A DNA stretch of 64,000 nucleotides from Parasponia andersonii (GCA_002914805.1 JXTB01000226.1:299345-363344); one strand, 5' to 3'; positions 35,581 to 48,480 are shown, counted from the first letter of the stretch. Notes: a model not told the origin generated them from the letters alone. Translations and numbers: made by a program.

Positions 35581-37370
35581 GTATTTCAAATTCTAAATAT
35601 GATAATCTTAAAAAAAAAAATCCTACTGTTATTTAGAAAGAGGAGAAAGCTAAGTAGGAGAATTATAAGTGATATGAGATCTAAAATTAAGGAGGAATGT
35701 CCCATTTAAATTTTGAGAAATAATCGACAAATAAAAAGATTTCTCTTATAAAAGTGTTATAATGTAATCAGGTGTTAAAAGGAGGCAACATAAGAACGAA
35801 AAATGAAATAAAAAATTAATATTTAGAGTTATTTAGTAAACAAACTTCAAGGATAAACTTCTTTATTACGAGAGGATGGTTATGATATTTAAAATTTTTA
35901 CGCCGACACCTAACTCCTTAAATAGTTAAATAACTAATAGTATTCGAATCAAATACTTGAATAGCCAATAATATTCCAATTGCGAAATATGTTTATATTA
36001 TCTATGATTACGTAAGAGACTCGTTATGTATGTGTGCATATGTCTATGTTATGTGAGTTTTCTATATATTTCTAGAAAATTTAAAAAGTTATAATTTTTC
36101 ACTATTTTTTTTAATTTTGGATTAAGTATTGTCTTTTAATTTCACTGAATATTCCATGCCGATGTGTATAAAATTGGAGATTTTCCATAGATATACATCA
36201 TACTTTAAATATAGACTTGATATAAATTAGAGGCCAATATAGATTATTATAAAACTTTTGGACTATTTTAAAAGGAAATTCTAGAATTTTAAATTTTATG
36301 AAATACTCGTTCTAACGTTAACCCGACTCACATGCACGTGCCTTGGACGTGCTTTCATTTACTAGTAATATATAATAATGGTAGAGGGACGTGTGAGCTA
36401 GGCCCCGAACCAGTCCACTTTTCCGTCTTCTTTCATTCCGAGGAGAGAGAGTTCTGTTCATTTTTCACTAATTCATTTTTTAACTTATAGTACTTTTTTT
36501 TTTTTTGCAAAATTACTACAAGGTCTTCAGCCCAATTATTGTTGAGTCTGAGTGTAAGATATTTAATTTTTAAACCTTTCATAAAAATTTTTTTAAAAAA
36601 AAGATACTGGCAATTGGCAGACAAAGTTTTCGGGGTCATGATAAAATTGAAGCTTTTGATAAGCCGTGTTCTTAGCTAGGTATCCTTGACTACAAATCCC
36701 GTAAAATTTTTAGATTTTCCCGGACAGGTCACACACATGCACTCAAAATGCGGATATATTGTTTAAGTACAGTAGACCCACCTTGCATGGAGATAAAAGT
36801 GGTCTGTTTTTTCTTAATGACTCTATGGCCAGCCAAAGATTCCATTTAGTACTTTTCAAGTTTCTGATTAGAGAAATTAGATTAAATATGCATCCTAAGA
36901 GATATATTTTGTCACATATACTTCATTTAATAAAATTCTGAAAAATATGTATATACCCACCTGAAATATCACTTCTGCTCTTAATAATTGGTTTATAATA
37001 TATATGTCGCTCTTCTCCTCTTTAACCAAGCTGTAGCTCCTTATTCCTCCCTCTTTATCTTTACAATCTTTTCTGTAATCTCATGCTTGAATTTATCACA
37101 CTGTATAAGGAGCTGAAATTCTAAGAGTAGAAAAAAAGAAAAGGATAAAAGTTGAAAAAACAGAAAAAAGACTTGGCAGTAAGACAGAGGACGGAAATCC
37201 ACGAAATGGGTATGTAATTTATATGTTCAAATATTATGGGTACTATTTGAAATAGTTTTTAACAGAGTTTCGATATGTTACGAGCATAATTTATACACTA
37301 AAAGTTATTTTCTGGGTCTGGGATTATCTGCAAAAGTTTGGATTTTTCAAAAAATAAGACTGCCTCAGTA
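35581..37370. other. AT-rich intergenic region
   Basis: No gene is supported. Part of it (36804-36852) is repeated on the other side of the MULE at 45250-45299. The TIR termini of the MULE may begin within the last part of this stretch, but I could not fix them. Confidence 0.5.
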
Positions 37371-37399
37371 TAAGCATCGAATTTTCGATGTAATTTCGA

Positions 37400-38165
37400 T
37401 CATATTTCGATGAAGTCTGAGATATAAGAATTTCGTCGACTATATTTCGACTATAATTCGATGGTAGTTGAATTTTCAACCTATTTTCGATGACTATTCG
37501 ATGGTAGTCGTATTTTCGACCTATTTTCGATGACTATTTCGATTATTTTTTTCGATGACTATTTCGATTATTTTTTCGATCAATTTCGATGTATTTCGAT
37601 TATAATTTCGACCAAATTTCGATGAATCTGATATGTAAGAATTTTGTCGACTATATTTCGACTATAATTCGATGGTAGTCGAATTTTCGACCTATTTTCG
37701 ATGACTATTCAATGGTCGTCGAATTTTCGACATATTTTCGATGACTATTCGATTATTTTTTTCGATGACTATTTCGATTATTTTTTCGATCAATTTTGAT
37801 GTATTTCGATTATAATTTCGACCAAATTTCGATAAAGTCTGAGATATAAGAATTTCATCGACTATATTTCGAGTATAATTCGATGGTAGTCAAATTTTTG
37901 ACTTATTTTCGATGACTATTCGATGGTAGTCGAATTTTCGACCTATTTTCGATGACTATTTTGATTATTTTTTTCGATGACTATTTCGATTATTTTTTCG
38001 ATCAATTTTGATGTATTTCGATTATAATTTCGACCAAATTTCGATGAAGTTTAAGATGTAAGAATTTCGTCAACTATATTTCGACTATAATTCGATGCTA
38101 GTCAAATTTTTGACCTATTTTTGATGACTATTTCAATTATTTTTTTCGACCAATTTTTGATGGCT
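37400..38165. repeat. Left MULE arm: about 210-bp tandem repeats rich in TTTCGA
   Basis: Copies begin near 37409, 37621, 37831 and 38041, each with A(A)GTCTGAGATATAAGAATTT or a close variant, then GTCGACTATATTTCGACTAT. Within copies, CGA words recur about every 9-12 bases. Three full copies and one shorter copy. Confidence 0.9.
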
Positions 38166-38281
38166 AAAAATATAGATTCTTCCTTTTACATTTTATGATT
38201 TTTTCTGTTGAATCTAATTTTTTTTTTGTTTCATCTGCAGAGTCACGTTTCAACATCATAATTTTGTATAACGGTGAATAG

Positions 38282-40482
38282 ATGTTTTCGTCAAAGAAAA
38301 TATTATGGTCTTATATTGCTAAAGAAAGTAAGGCCATGGGTGTATGGATGGGTATAACTTTTGTGACCCTTGTAGATAAGCTGTATGAGGTGATTGGAGT
38401 TGATAAAAATCGTTTTGATTTAGAACTTAAGGTTTCTTTATAAATATGATGGTGGAGATGGAATCCCTATTCCTCCAACGAAGATTACTACTGATAGTGA
38501 CCTAGAAATTTGGCTTGAGGAGATGTCTTACTCTATTCAGAACCGTACTCCTTTATGTGTGTCTATTTTACCGAAGTTGACACATGTGGGTGAGTCTTGC
38601 AGTCAAAATGTTTCATTTGTGCCTGAAATAGGTGCAGAGAAAATAGATGAGTTAAAGGAATGCTTTGGTGAAGTACCTAAGACTCCAGGGACAACAACAG
38701 AGACTTCAAGTAGTCGAGTGCGTAGAGTAAGAATAGTAGATAATGAAGCGAAGTGGAGTGCTCCCTTGTTTTCAGAGGGAGAATTTCCACAGGGAACCCC
38801 TAATAACTTGTCAGTTGGATCTTCTAATTCAGTGAAAATCATGATCGGTCAACTATTTGAGAATAAGAAAGACTTGAAGCTGAAGCTGCACTTGCATATA
38901 ATGAAGTACAATTTTGAGTTTAAGGTAAAAAAAGTCAGGCAAAGACTGTTAGTTTATAACATATATAGACGACAATTGTACGTGGCAGTTACGAGCTAGA
39001 AAGATAGAGCAATCTAACATGTTTGAGGTGCAACGATATATGCCTGAACACACATGTTCGTTGGCAATAAGGCATAAGGACAACAGACAAGCAGCACCAT
39101 GGGTTATTGGATATTGCATTAAGAGAAAATACACAAATCTAACCAACCCTAATTATGCCCCTCGATCAATAATCGACGATTTCTCTAAAGACTATGGGAT
39201 TAACATGACATATGAAAAGGCATGAAGATGTAGGGAAAAAACACTTCTGTATGTAAGGGGAACAGTGGATGGTTCATACCAAAAGCTACCATGTTACCTA
39301 TATAAATTAGAGAAGACTCTAGGAACAGTCATGTATTTAGAGACTGATGAGATGGGATGTTTTAAGTATTTCTTCATGTCACTGGATGGATCTATTCGGG
39401 ACTTTAGAATAGCATATCGTCCTGTGCTATGTATGGATGGATCTTTCTTAAAAACAAACTGTGGAGGGACAATATTGGCTGCGATTACACAAGATGCAAA
39501 CAGGCAGTTGTATCCTGTTACATTTGGAGTAGTCGACTCAGAGAACAACGACTCCTGGATGTATTTTATTGCGAAACTAAAAGAAGTAATTGGAGACGTT
39601 AAGAACTTGGTCTTCGTATCGGACCAACACCCAAGTATTACGAATGCATTGTCGACTGTGTTCCCTGAAGGACACCATGGAGCTTGCATACATCATATTG
39701 GTATGAATATCCAAGCAAAATTCAAGATTGATCATTGCCACAGTGAGTACTTCTTGGCGGCAAAATCCTATCAAATGAGTGACTTTCTTCATCATTTTGA
39801 GAAGATCAAAGTCAAGGATCAAGCCATTGCTAATTATTTAGAAGAAATAGGCATTGAGAAATGGAGCTGTGCAAACTTCTCTGCCATTCGTTACAACATC
39901 ATGACAAGTAATAATGCTGAGAGCTTTAATAACACGAGTAGAGATGCACGGAAGTATCCAATCACAACTTTGGCAGAGTTTCTGAGGTATATTAAGAAGA
40001 AATTGGAGGACCGTATTGAGACTGCGAAGACTTTGATTGTTTAGCCTCTCAGCCACTATGAGTTCTATGTCATGGACGGTGATAGAGACGGTCAAGTTAA
40101 CTTACTAACAAAGACTTATAGTTGTAGGAGGTTTGATTTGACAGGTCTACCATGTACGCATGCATTAGTGGCTACTCTAAGTCGACGCATCAATCCATAC
40201 TCCTTGTGTTCCTGGTGTTATACAGTTGACGTATAGCTGTACTCATATGCAGAGACTATATATCCAGTAGAAAATGAAGAAGAATGAGATGTACCTGATG
40301 ATATTAGCAGACATATGGTGGAACCACCTCCTTATAAACCAAAGGCTGGCTGGCCGAAAACAAAACGTACAAAGTCAAAAGGGGAGAAGATCATAATGCA
40401 ACGCCATTATAGCCGTTACTTTGGAAAGTGCCACAATCGGGCAACTTGTAGGTACATGATACCAACAGCTTTAAATAAATAA
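38282..40482 (+). pseudogene. mudrA: MURA-type MULE transposase, decayed
   Basis: From an ATG at 38282 the frames cover an N-terminal domain (GVWMGITFVTLVDKLYEV), a variable acidic linker and the MuDR N-terminal DNA-binding region (PEHTCSLAIRHKDNRQA). The DDE core follows (LCMDGSFLKTNCGGTIL, FVSDQHPSITNAL, HGACIHHIGMNIQAKFK, NNAESFNN), then a CCHC/SWIM finger (SCRRFDLTGLPCTHALVA) and a basic tail ending at TAA 40480-40482. Catalytic Asp residues in MDGSF and SDQH remain. Frame breaks are near 38441 and 38975, a TGA replaces the Trp codon at about 39223, and further stops lie near 40042, 40234 and 40288. Confidence 0.9.
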
Positions 40483-40659
40483 TTTTGTATAGAAAATCAA
40501 TCAACAAATGACGTATCTTGAGAATTTTGTACTATTAATTTTATCATTTTAATTTTAGGATTTTAAGTACAACGTTGTAATGAATAATTTTAATATTTTA
40601 GTTGGAATAAGTTTGGAATATTATTTACTTTATTATAATGATATAATGTTTTGAAAAAA

Positions 40660-40800
40660 TTGCAATAGTCGAAAAATCCTCGAAAATGCATCGAAATTTC
40701 GAATCAAAATGCAATAGTTGAAAAATCATCGAAAATGAATCAAAATGCATCTAAATGTCATCGAAAACATGTGACGAATATCATCGAATCTCGACTCTGG
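40660..40800. repeat. Internal TCGA-rich block between the two convergent MULE genes
   Basis: GTCGAAAAATC, CATCGAAAATG and CATCGAAATTTCG words as in the right arm occur here, midway between the ends of the transposase and Ulp1 genes. It may be a relic of an arm copy left by rearrangement, or a 3' regulatory region shared by the two genes. Confidence 0.7.
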
Positions 40801-40960
40801 TTAACAAGCTGAATTATATCTCATTCGTTTTGACTTCAATTTTTAACCTGAGTATGCACAGTAACATAATACATGCACAATACATCAGCTACTCTATCCC
40901 AAATAAAATTACTTAAAAAAATGAGCAAAACTAACAACTATATAAAAATTTATTATACAC

Positions 40961-43539
40961 CTATGGCTCTATATTCTGGTAGAATAAATCTACATATAAT
41001 TTCTGTCTTGAATGTTGCATAACATCTTCAATAACGTTGGACAGTGGAATATCGGCTAACAGACATTCCATTTGCTTTACAATAAAAATGCCGCAATCTC
41101 CACTGCAAAAGTAAATAATTCTAGTTAGTGTCAAAATAACCAATTGAAGAAATGTTTGTTAATATCCTTATATTGTATTGAATTACCTCTTCGTTATTTG
41201 TGGCACTATATTAGGAGATAACCTTCTAACATCAAAATCACGAAGTTTCGTCGTTGTAGTCAAATCAAGATCATCGCGATCAGCGACTCCTTCTACATTC
41301 AGCAGAAAGTATGGCAATATCTTCATCATTGGACGCATGGCTTCCTCGACACGTGCATCATCATATAATGCTTGGTCAGAGTCATATACATTGAGCATAT
41401 GCGCAGAAAGATCTATCTGCACAAGAATCCAAGGATTTGAACCGATGTTCAAGGGATAGTAAACTTCGTCAACCTCCTCCCAGCCACGTTGAAAATTATT
41501 TGCATCTCTTTTAGCATAGTCAGTAAGCTGGTCATCCCACAAAAACTTCGTTTTATTGGAGATTTTTCGTAATGCATCCCACCGACCATTCATGCATGCA
41601 ATGTAGACTGTGTCTGCAAGGGCGACTTTCTTTCTATAAGTCTTTGAGAAAAGCCAAAGGTGTTCTCGTATCAACCGAAAAGCCACGTCAATATGCTACA
41701 AATGGAGAGAATACAATAACTTTTAAGTGAATATAAAAAAGGATTTCAAAATGAAGAAAGAAAAATTTAATTATAAATCCAATTACCTCATTTGCAAGCC
41801 ACTGCCAAGGAGTCTGCAGGTGGAAAAAGAATCCAGTACTAGTATCACCAGTGGGAAGCTGGATTGGTTTCCAGTTATCAATGAGTCCTGCATGCTATCT
41901 CCTAAATGTATCAACCTATTTATTTTCAATTTTCCAGAATGGGTTTGGTTTGCATGGATCATTAACCTTGGACTTCTTGTTTGACGGATCGGTGTAGTCA
42001 ATGAGTCTCTTAGATTATTAGCCGACCCGTTTCTTCCTCCCAAACTTAACTGTAGCCATCTCAGCTAGTTATAACTCTTTCACTCTCGGAGTTTGCTGCT
42101 CTTCAAGAGTGTGCTCTTTAGTGGGAGTACTTATGATAACATCTTCACCTGGCTGATACCCTTCAGGAAGGACATCCGACTGGGTGGCTTCAGATTCAGA
42201 ACTAGTTGACTGCCGATGTGCTTTGATTTCCTCCATCATCTTCAACAACCTATCAAGTTTATCATTGAGAATTACCTGGTTCGCCTTCAGTTCAGTCTGA
42301 TTTGCCTTCAACTCAACGATGTCATTCTTCAACTCAAGATAGAACTTATGTGACTGAGGCACGTCAACTAATGGTTCCTCCTCTACTTTGTTTGTGGGAG
42401 CGTCAAAGATGCCCGCCTCCTCTGCAGCTCACTTTGCTTCAGCAGCATCCTTCTTATTCTCCTCCTTCTCCTCAACATCAATTCCCTCTTCCTCAACTCC
42501 ACTACTGCCGAGGCTATGGTGTAGATCATAATATATATATTCATAGAATTCTTTCTCAGCCTCCCGTGGATTCAATAACGCCTTTGTGACAAGTTGCAAG
42601 ATAGTTCAAAATAAAGTTCAATCAACTTATGAATTTATAAAATTAATTATATAGAATAAAATCAATTTTCCGGACTTACTTTCTTAATCTTGAATACATC
42701 AATACAATCCATCATTGATAGTATTTTATTGCTTGTCCATGACAGCATCCTTGGGAATTTGATTCCAAGGTTCTCAGAAAATGCACCAGTAAGCTTAGGG
42801 ATAGTCTCATAAGCCCAATACTGTAAAGCAATGCTAAACTCATACACCATGTATTTAGCTTCGTTCGCCTTCTTATTCTTTTTCATCTTCTAAAAGTAGT
42901 TTTCCCTCTGATGCATCATGTCCTTATTCAAACTAGGAAACGTTCTCTCGTAAGATCGCCTTCCCCATGGATAATTAAAGAAATCCTCCTCATTCTCCAC
43001 AAAAGAGAGCATATCCATCATAATTTTGGTGCTTGACTCCTGTGCCATCAAGAGCCCATCTACCAAGTAGCACAACCCCAACTTACATCCTTCTTCTCCT
43101 CACAATTTAGAAATACAGCTTCTAATTCACCGGATCTCACATTAGCTGCATTATTCAGGTATGTCTCCCTGAGCCTTATGCTACTAGACATAGATTTGTA
43201 CTTCACAATGTCTAGATCTTTGCCAAAGATTAACACCGTTATCAACGCAAACTCACCAAGCCCGAATCTCAAGTTGCTATCCCCAATAAAAAACTGCAAC
43301 TCCGCCAGATTTTTGGATTTCACCTTCCTCAACAGTAGTTGGTGTATAAGTACTCCTGATGCTTGCATTGGAGGAGCAAGAAAAAGCTGTTTAAGCGGAC
43401 ACTGCTTTGCCCTCTCTAACAAATCATACTTCTCAAATCTCTCCTTAATCTTCGACATCACCGTTGTTCCTTTTATAGTGACTCTTCCAGGTAAGTGTTC
43501 TCCAAAAGGTATAAGTAGCTTTGACTTTTGGTTCGGCAT
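40961..43539 (-). pseudogene. DUF1985-Ulp1 (C48) cysteine protease gene captured by the MULE
   Basis: The minus strand begins MPNQKSKLLIPFGEH at 43539 and runs through a DUF1985-type domain (FGLGEFALITVLIFGK, then VYEFSIALQYWAYETIPKL). A charged linker with coiled coil (ELKANQTELKANQ) follows, then the Ulp1 peptidase. Clear exons are 41787 and upstream, 41695-41187 and 41102-40961, with GT-AG borders that keep frame. Catalytic Cys (SGDCGIF) and Asp (NVYDSD) are present. The His normally before Trp is Pro (SNPWILVQID), so proteolysis is unlikely. Stops lie near 42887 and 42067. Such fusions are thought to act on SUMO-like conjugates, but that is family inference. Confidence 0.85.
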
Positions 43540-43599
43540 AAGAGGAATAAAGGAATTTAGACAAAATTTTTATAAATTTAACATATATCAAAAACATCT

Positions 43600-44760
43600 A
43601 AATTACATCGAAATATAGTTGAAACGCATCGAAATAGGTCGAAAAGTGATCAAAATTTCGATCATTTTGATTTCGACGAGATTTCGATTGTCATTGAAAA
43701 ATCTTACAGAAACTATCTCAAATAAGAACAAATAGCCAGGAGGTCGAAATTATCCATCGAAAGACATCGAAAAACAGAGCACGTCGAAATGGAATCGAAA
43801 ATTAATCGAAAACAGTCGAAAAAAGATTAACTACTAACAACTAGAAAAGGTTATCGAACTGTTATCAAAAAATAGTCGAACTAACATCGAAAATTTAGAA
43901 CAGCCTTATTTTCTAAAATGTCATCGAAAATGTATCGAAATTTCAGTACTATTCATCGAAACCTCATCGAAATAAAATTAAAACACAGTCGAAATAACAT
44001 CGAAAGTTTATTTTACCTATTTTAAAATATCATCGAAAAGGTATTGAAATTTCGACTCTGTAAATCGAAACACAGTCGAAATACCATCGAAAACACGTTG
44101 AAATACTATCGAAAATACGTCGAATATCATCGAACTGTCATCGAAAAACAGTCGAACTAACATCGAAAATTTAGAGCAGNCAGCACTATTCATCGAAACC
44201 TCATCGAAATAAAATCGAAATATAGTCGAAATAACATGGAAAGTTTATTTTTCCTATTTTAAAATATTATCGAAAAGGTATCGAAATTTCGACTCTGTAA
44301 ATCGAAACACAGTCAAAATACCATCGAAAACACGTCGAAATACTATCGAAAATACGTCAAATATCATCGAACTGTCATCGAAAAACAGTCGAACTAACAT
44401 CAAAAATTTAGAGCAGCCTTATTTTCTATTTTAAAATGTTATCGAAAATGTATCGAAATTTTAGCACTATTCATCGAAACCTCATCGAAATAAAATCGAA
44501 ACACAGTCGAAATAACATCGAAAGTTTATTTTACTTATTTTAAAATATCATCAAAAAAGTATCGAAATTTCGACTCTGTAAATCGAAATACAGTCGAAAT
44601 ACCATTAAAAATACGTCGAAATACCATCGAAAATACGTCGAATTTCACGTGATTTTCCGGTAATATTTTCAGCCATACTCATCAAAATATGATCGAAAAT
44701 TTAGAGCAGCTAATCAAAAATGCATCGAAAAAATATCGGAATGAAGTCAAAAATTTCTAA
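43600..44760. repeat. Right MULE arm: tandem repeats rich in TCGAAA
   Basis: A unit of about 240-275 bp is repeated from about 43875 to 44640. Each unit has AACATCxAAAATTTAGA, ACTATTCATCGAAACCTC, AAATCGAAACACAGTC and GAACTGTCATCGAAAAACAG. The N at 44180 falls inside copy 2 and deletes part of it. The left flank (43600-43870) holds looser TCGA words. Confidence 0.9.
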
Positions 44761-44829
44761 ATCATCTTCTACTATAAATGCCCTAAATTCAAAAAAAAAT
44801 AAAATCTTCAAATCATATTTTGCTTACCT

Positions 44830-44960
44830 TCTTTTGGGGACTCATTTTTCTCAACATAATCCTAAACAGTGAGAGAGATTTACGATAGACGGCACGACGA
44901 GTTTTCGTCTTCCTCGGTTAACGACACGATGGATTCTTGGCTGTTCAGAGAAGGAGACGA
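44830..44960 (-). promoter_or_regulatory. Probable leader of the minus-strand Ulp1 gene
   Basis: On the minus strand a CT-rich leader-like run (44995-44960) precedes a short ATG frame (MLRKMSPQKK) that ends exactly at GTAAGC (about 44827), a plant-like donor. This suggests a first exon whose intron would span the tandem array to the DUF1985 exon near 43540. No clear acceptor was found, so the link is tentative. Confidence 0.3.
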
Positions 44961-45137
44961 AAGAGAAAGTTGGAGAGAGAGAGAGAGAAATAAGGAGTTT
45001 TTGAGGGAAGAGGCATATTTTTTCTTAGGTATTAGTAAGGGTATTTTCGTCCGCAAACATATTTTTCAAATATTTTTTAACTTGTACATATGGGCCAAAA
45101 TAAGGGTATTAGGGAGCATATTTAACCTAATTTCTCT

Positions 45138-45442
45138 TTGATTAATGTTCTACTGATCTATTCTGATCCCCGATGCAAAGGACCACTTATCTCTAAGGTA
45201 ATTGATTAACAAAATATGCTAACAGGTTTTATTATTTCCTAACGTGAAACTGTTTTTTCTTAATGACTCTAGGGCCAACCAGTTATCCCATTAGTACTGT
45301 CACTGAAATGTTCTTGATTAATGTTCTACTGATCTATTGTGAAACCACTTATTGTTAAGATAATTGGATTAACAAAATAATTGAAAGATACGATATGGAC
45401 AGGTTAGGTTTTTTTTTCCCCCCTTTATTTCCTAACGTGAAC
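45138..45442. repeat. Direct duplication beside the MULE
   Basis: 45138-45251 and 45314-45442 share TTGATTAATGTTCTACTGAT, ACCACTTAT, GATTAACAAAATA and ATTTCCTAACGTGAA in the same order with indels. The spacer (45250-45299) is itself similar to 36804-36852 (CTGTTTTTTCTTAATGACTC). Confidence 0.8.
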
Positions 45443-45489
45443 TCACATAGTTAAATCTAATTGTACATTATACGTGAAAGGAAAAAGAT

Positions 45490-46727
45490 TGTTGTCATTT
45501 GTGATACTGTGTTTATTGACAGTAATTCTAAATTGATATTGCAATATCACTGTAATATTTGATCTGATATTTTTGAATATGTTTATCCAAATTTTATAGC
45601 TGTCATATGATTGAATATGTGTTCAATTAGTTGTGTTTTAATCAATTTTATCAATGATTAATATTTCCCTTTGCAGAAAAATTATATTTATATATTTTTG
45701 TCGTATTTAGGTTTGTTTTAATGAAGATTGATTATTGGATGATTGCTAATATTTGTTTAATATTTCTAGAAATAATCAATTTTGACTTTTGTCAATCAGA
45801 TTTTATTTATTAAGCTAATTCTATTTGATTGTTTTGACAACTTATATTTTTATAAAAACTACCTTATAGTATGAAAGTGTAAATGCTTATTTCTTGAGTT
45901 GTCGTTTCTTTATTTATTTTTAGTTGATTCTTATTGTGTGTGAATACTTTTTAATTGTTTGATTTGTGTAAAAAATGGAATTCTTTCAAGTAACAAGTTA
46001 ATGTTTCTTCTAAAAAGGTTACAAATCTGGCTATTTAGACAGAACTGATGTTGTAACATTATTATTATGCAGAATCAACAATAATTTTAGATCAGCCTTG
46101 ATTGTAAAAATCTTATCTTTGACTGATCTAATTGGCTTCTAATAAGTATTTATGATGATTATAACGTGTCTTACAGATTGCTAAGGATTGAAATACCTTA
46201 AGCACTATAAATAGGAGTCTAAGTTAGGTTCCTAGGTGTGCTATGTATGTTTGAGACTACATTTAGAGCAATACTTTGATAAATCTGTCTATATTTTATA
46301 TTGTGAGACTAAGAGAGATTCTTAGTCGCAAAACTACTTCAGGAGAAGTGTATCAAGTCTTGGGAGAAGACAGGTTCCAAGAAATCTAAAAGGAGTTCAA
46401 ATAAAAATAATTACATCAAGTCGAGGGGAGCTCGCTAGACAAATTTATGAAGAAGTATTGGCATGTTGTAACATTTAAGAGAGAAAGTTTATTAAATTTG
46501 ATTAGTGTTTGTACTCATGTTATTCGTTACTAATAAATTTATTTCTCTGGGCGTGGCCCCTTGGTTGTAAGCTATCAGAAGATAATTGAACTAAGTAAAA
46601 ATATTATGTGTCAATTTTTTCTTTTTGGTATTACAACATCCATATTATAATTTTCTGTATATTCACCTTATATAATTAATTAGATAATTAATTATATTCC
46701 GTAAGCATACAAGAAAAGGCCGTGACA
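45490..46727 (+). repeat. 5' LTR of the Sirevirus-like element
   Basis: Starts TGTTGTCATTT, ends CCGTGACA. The primer site follows immediately at 46728-46740 (TTTAGTATTAGAG, a decayed form of the initiator tRNA-Met site TTGGTATCAGAG). A TATA-like CACTATAAATAGGAG lies near 46203-46217. Confidence 0.88.
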
Positions 46728-46762
46728 TTTAGTATTAGAGAGGGTCACTCTCAGTTTCTTTT

Positions 46763-48480
46763 GTGAGATCTTGTGGATTTTTGACCATATTTTTAGGTAT
46801 GATATTTCTTAAATCTATTGATGAAAAATCATGGAGATCAGTTCTTGCTGGATGGACACTACCAACTATAAAGGATGAGAATAAGAATGTGATTCCTAAA
46901 CATAAACTCAATTGGTCTTCTAATGATAATGAACTAGCCAATTACAACTCAATAGTACTACATGTCATTCTCAATGGTGTTGATGCTATTTGAAGCAAAA
47001 TGATAACAAATTGTGTTTTGGCCAAACAAGTATGGGACATTTTACAAACATATTTTGAAGGTTCTAGTGATATGAAAAGAATCAAAATAGTTATTTTAGC
47101 CTCTAAATTTGAAGAGTTAAAAATGAGAGAAAATGAAACTTTATCTTAATATATTACTAGCCTATATGATATTTCTAATAAAGCTTTTGCTCTTAGTAAA
47201 CCCTTTTCAGATACTAAAATGGTTAGAAAAATATTTAGATCTTTGCCTAACATGTTTCAACCAAAGCTCATGGTCATTAAAGAAAATAAAATCTTAAAAA
47301 CCATGAAGGTGGAAGAACTTAAGGGATCCTTGTAGACCTACGAGATGAATATCATACATAGAAAGAAGGATAAATCAATTGCGCTTAAAGCTACTCCTAA
47401 ACCGACTGCAAGTGAAAATGGAAACCTTGAGGATGAACTTGCTCTATTGTCTAAAAACTTTAATAAATTTTTAAAGAAAATAGGCAGATAATCTAAGGGG
47501 AGCAACATGAGTAAAGGTAAGTCTACTCCTCCTAAATCTGATGTGTCTAAAAATAAAACTATTTAGTGTAAAGAGTGTGAAGGTTATGGTCACATACAAG
47601 CTGAATGTGCCAACATTCTAAAGAAAATGACTGCCTCATGGAGTGATGAGGAGTTAGAAGGTAGCAAATAGGAAGATGAGACTCATGTAAGTAATTATGT
47701 CACTTTTGGTGTTTCTTTAGTTTCAGATAATTGTGTTATATGAAGAGTTCTACAGATAATGTTACAATACTAGCTACATCTAGTAGTAATATTGTAACAT
47801 CAAACAGATTATATGAAACTGATGGTGATGATTTCAAACTAGATGAAGAATCAATTAGAAGATCTTATGAGAATACATATTCTCAATGGGTTAAAGTTAT
47901 AGATCAGAATAGATTCCTTAAAATAAGAACTATTACTCACGTCCAATATAAGAAGAATTTTGAAATAAAGATCCAAGATTTGGAAACTTTATTGGTTGAA
48001 AAAGAAGTAAAGTTAAAAGATGTTTCATCAGAGCTTGACAGGACCCAAAAGCCCTTAAAAATTCTAAACTTTGGAACTGCCAAATTAGACCATATTCTGA
48101 CAGTTGGTAAATCTGGGTCAGATTATCAAGGACTCGAATTTAAACGTGAGCTCGAATTCAAAAACTATTTTTATTAAGAGTTCTATTCCTAACCCGGTTG
48201 TAGGAACCAACAGTGATGTTATAACATAGAAGAAATCTTGTGTTGTAACGATACCAATATCAGTTCTTGGAAAATATGCTAATGCTGTAACACAAAAATC
48301 TCTTGTTGCAATACATAACAAACCTACAAGATTTAATTCCATGAGAAATCGTGATAAGCTCGTTCCAACTTGTCATTTTTGTGGTGTAAAAGGTCACATA
48401 AGACCTAGGTGTTTTACTATGAGAAACTTTTTGGAAAATAATTACTATTCTCATGAAATTCCATTTCAAAGAAAAACACC
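46763..48480 (+). pseudogene. gag: Copia gag with two zinc knuckles, decayed
   Basis: The UBN2-type gag core (SWRSVLAGWTLPT, QVWDILQTYFEGS, KIFRSLPNMFQPK) is followed by a CCHC knuckle CKECEGYGHIQAEC (47567-47608), a coiled-coil stretch, and a second knuckle CHFCGVKGHIRPRC (48371-48412). Stops lie near 46991, 47147, 47333, 47489 and 47669. Confidence 0.88.

Larger units (their letters stand above)
37371..44960 (+). mobile_element. Mutator-like element (Kaonashi-type MULE) carrying transposase and Ulp1 protease genes
   Basis: Long arms full of TCGA words, left (37371-38165, reading TTTCGATG/TTTCGAC) and right (43600-44760, reading CATCGAAA/GTCGAAA), are in inverted orientation to each other. 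They enclose a MURA-type transposase on + and a DUF1985-Ulp1 gene on -, which are convergent. MULEs with a captured Ulp1-like protease are known as Kaonashi or KI-MULEs. The outermost TIR ends and the 9-11 bp target duplication were not located. Both genes are broken. Confidence 0.82.
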
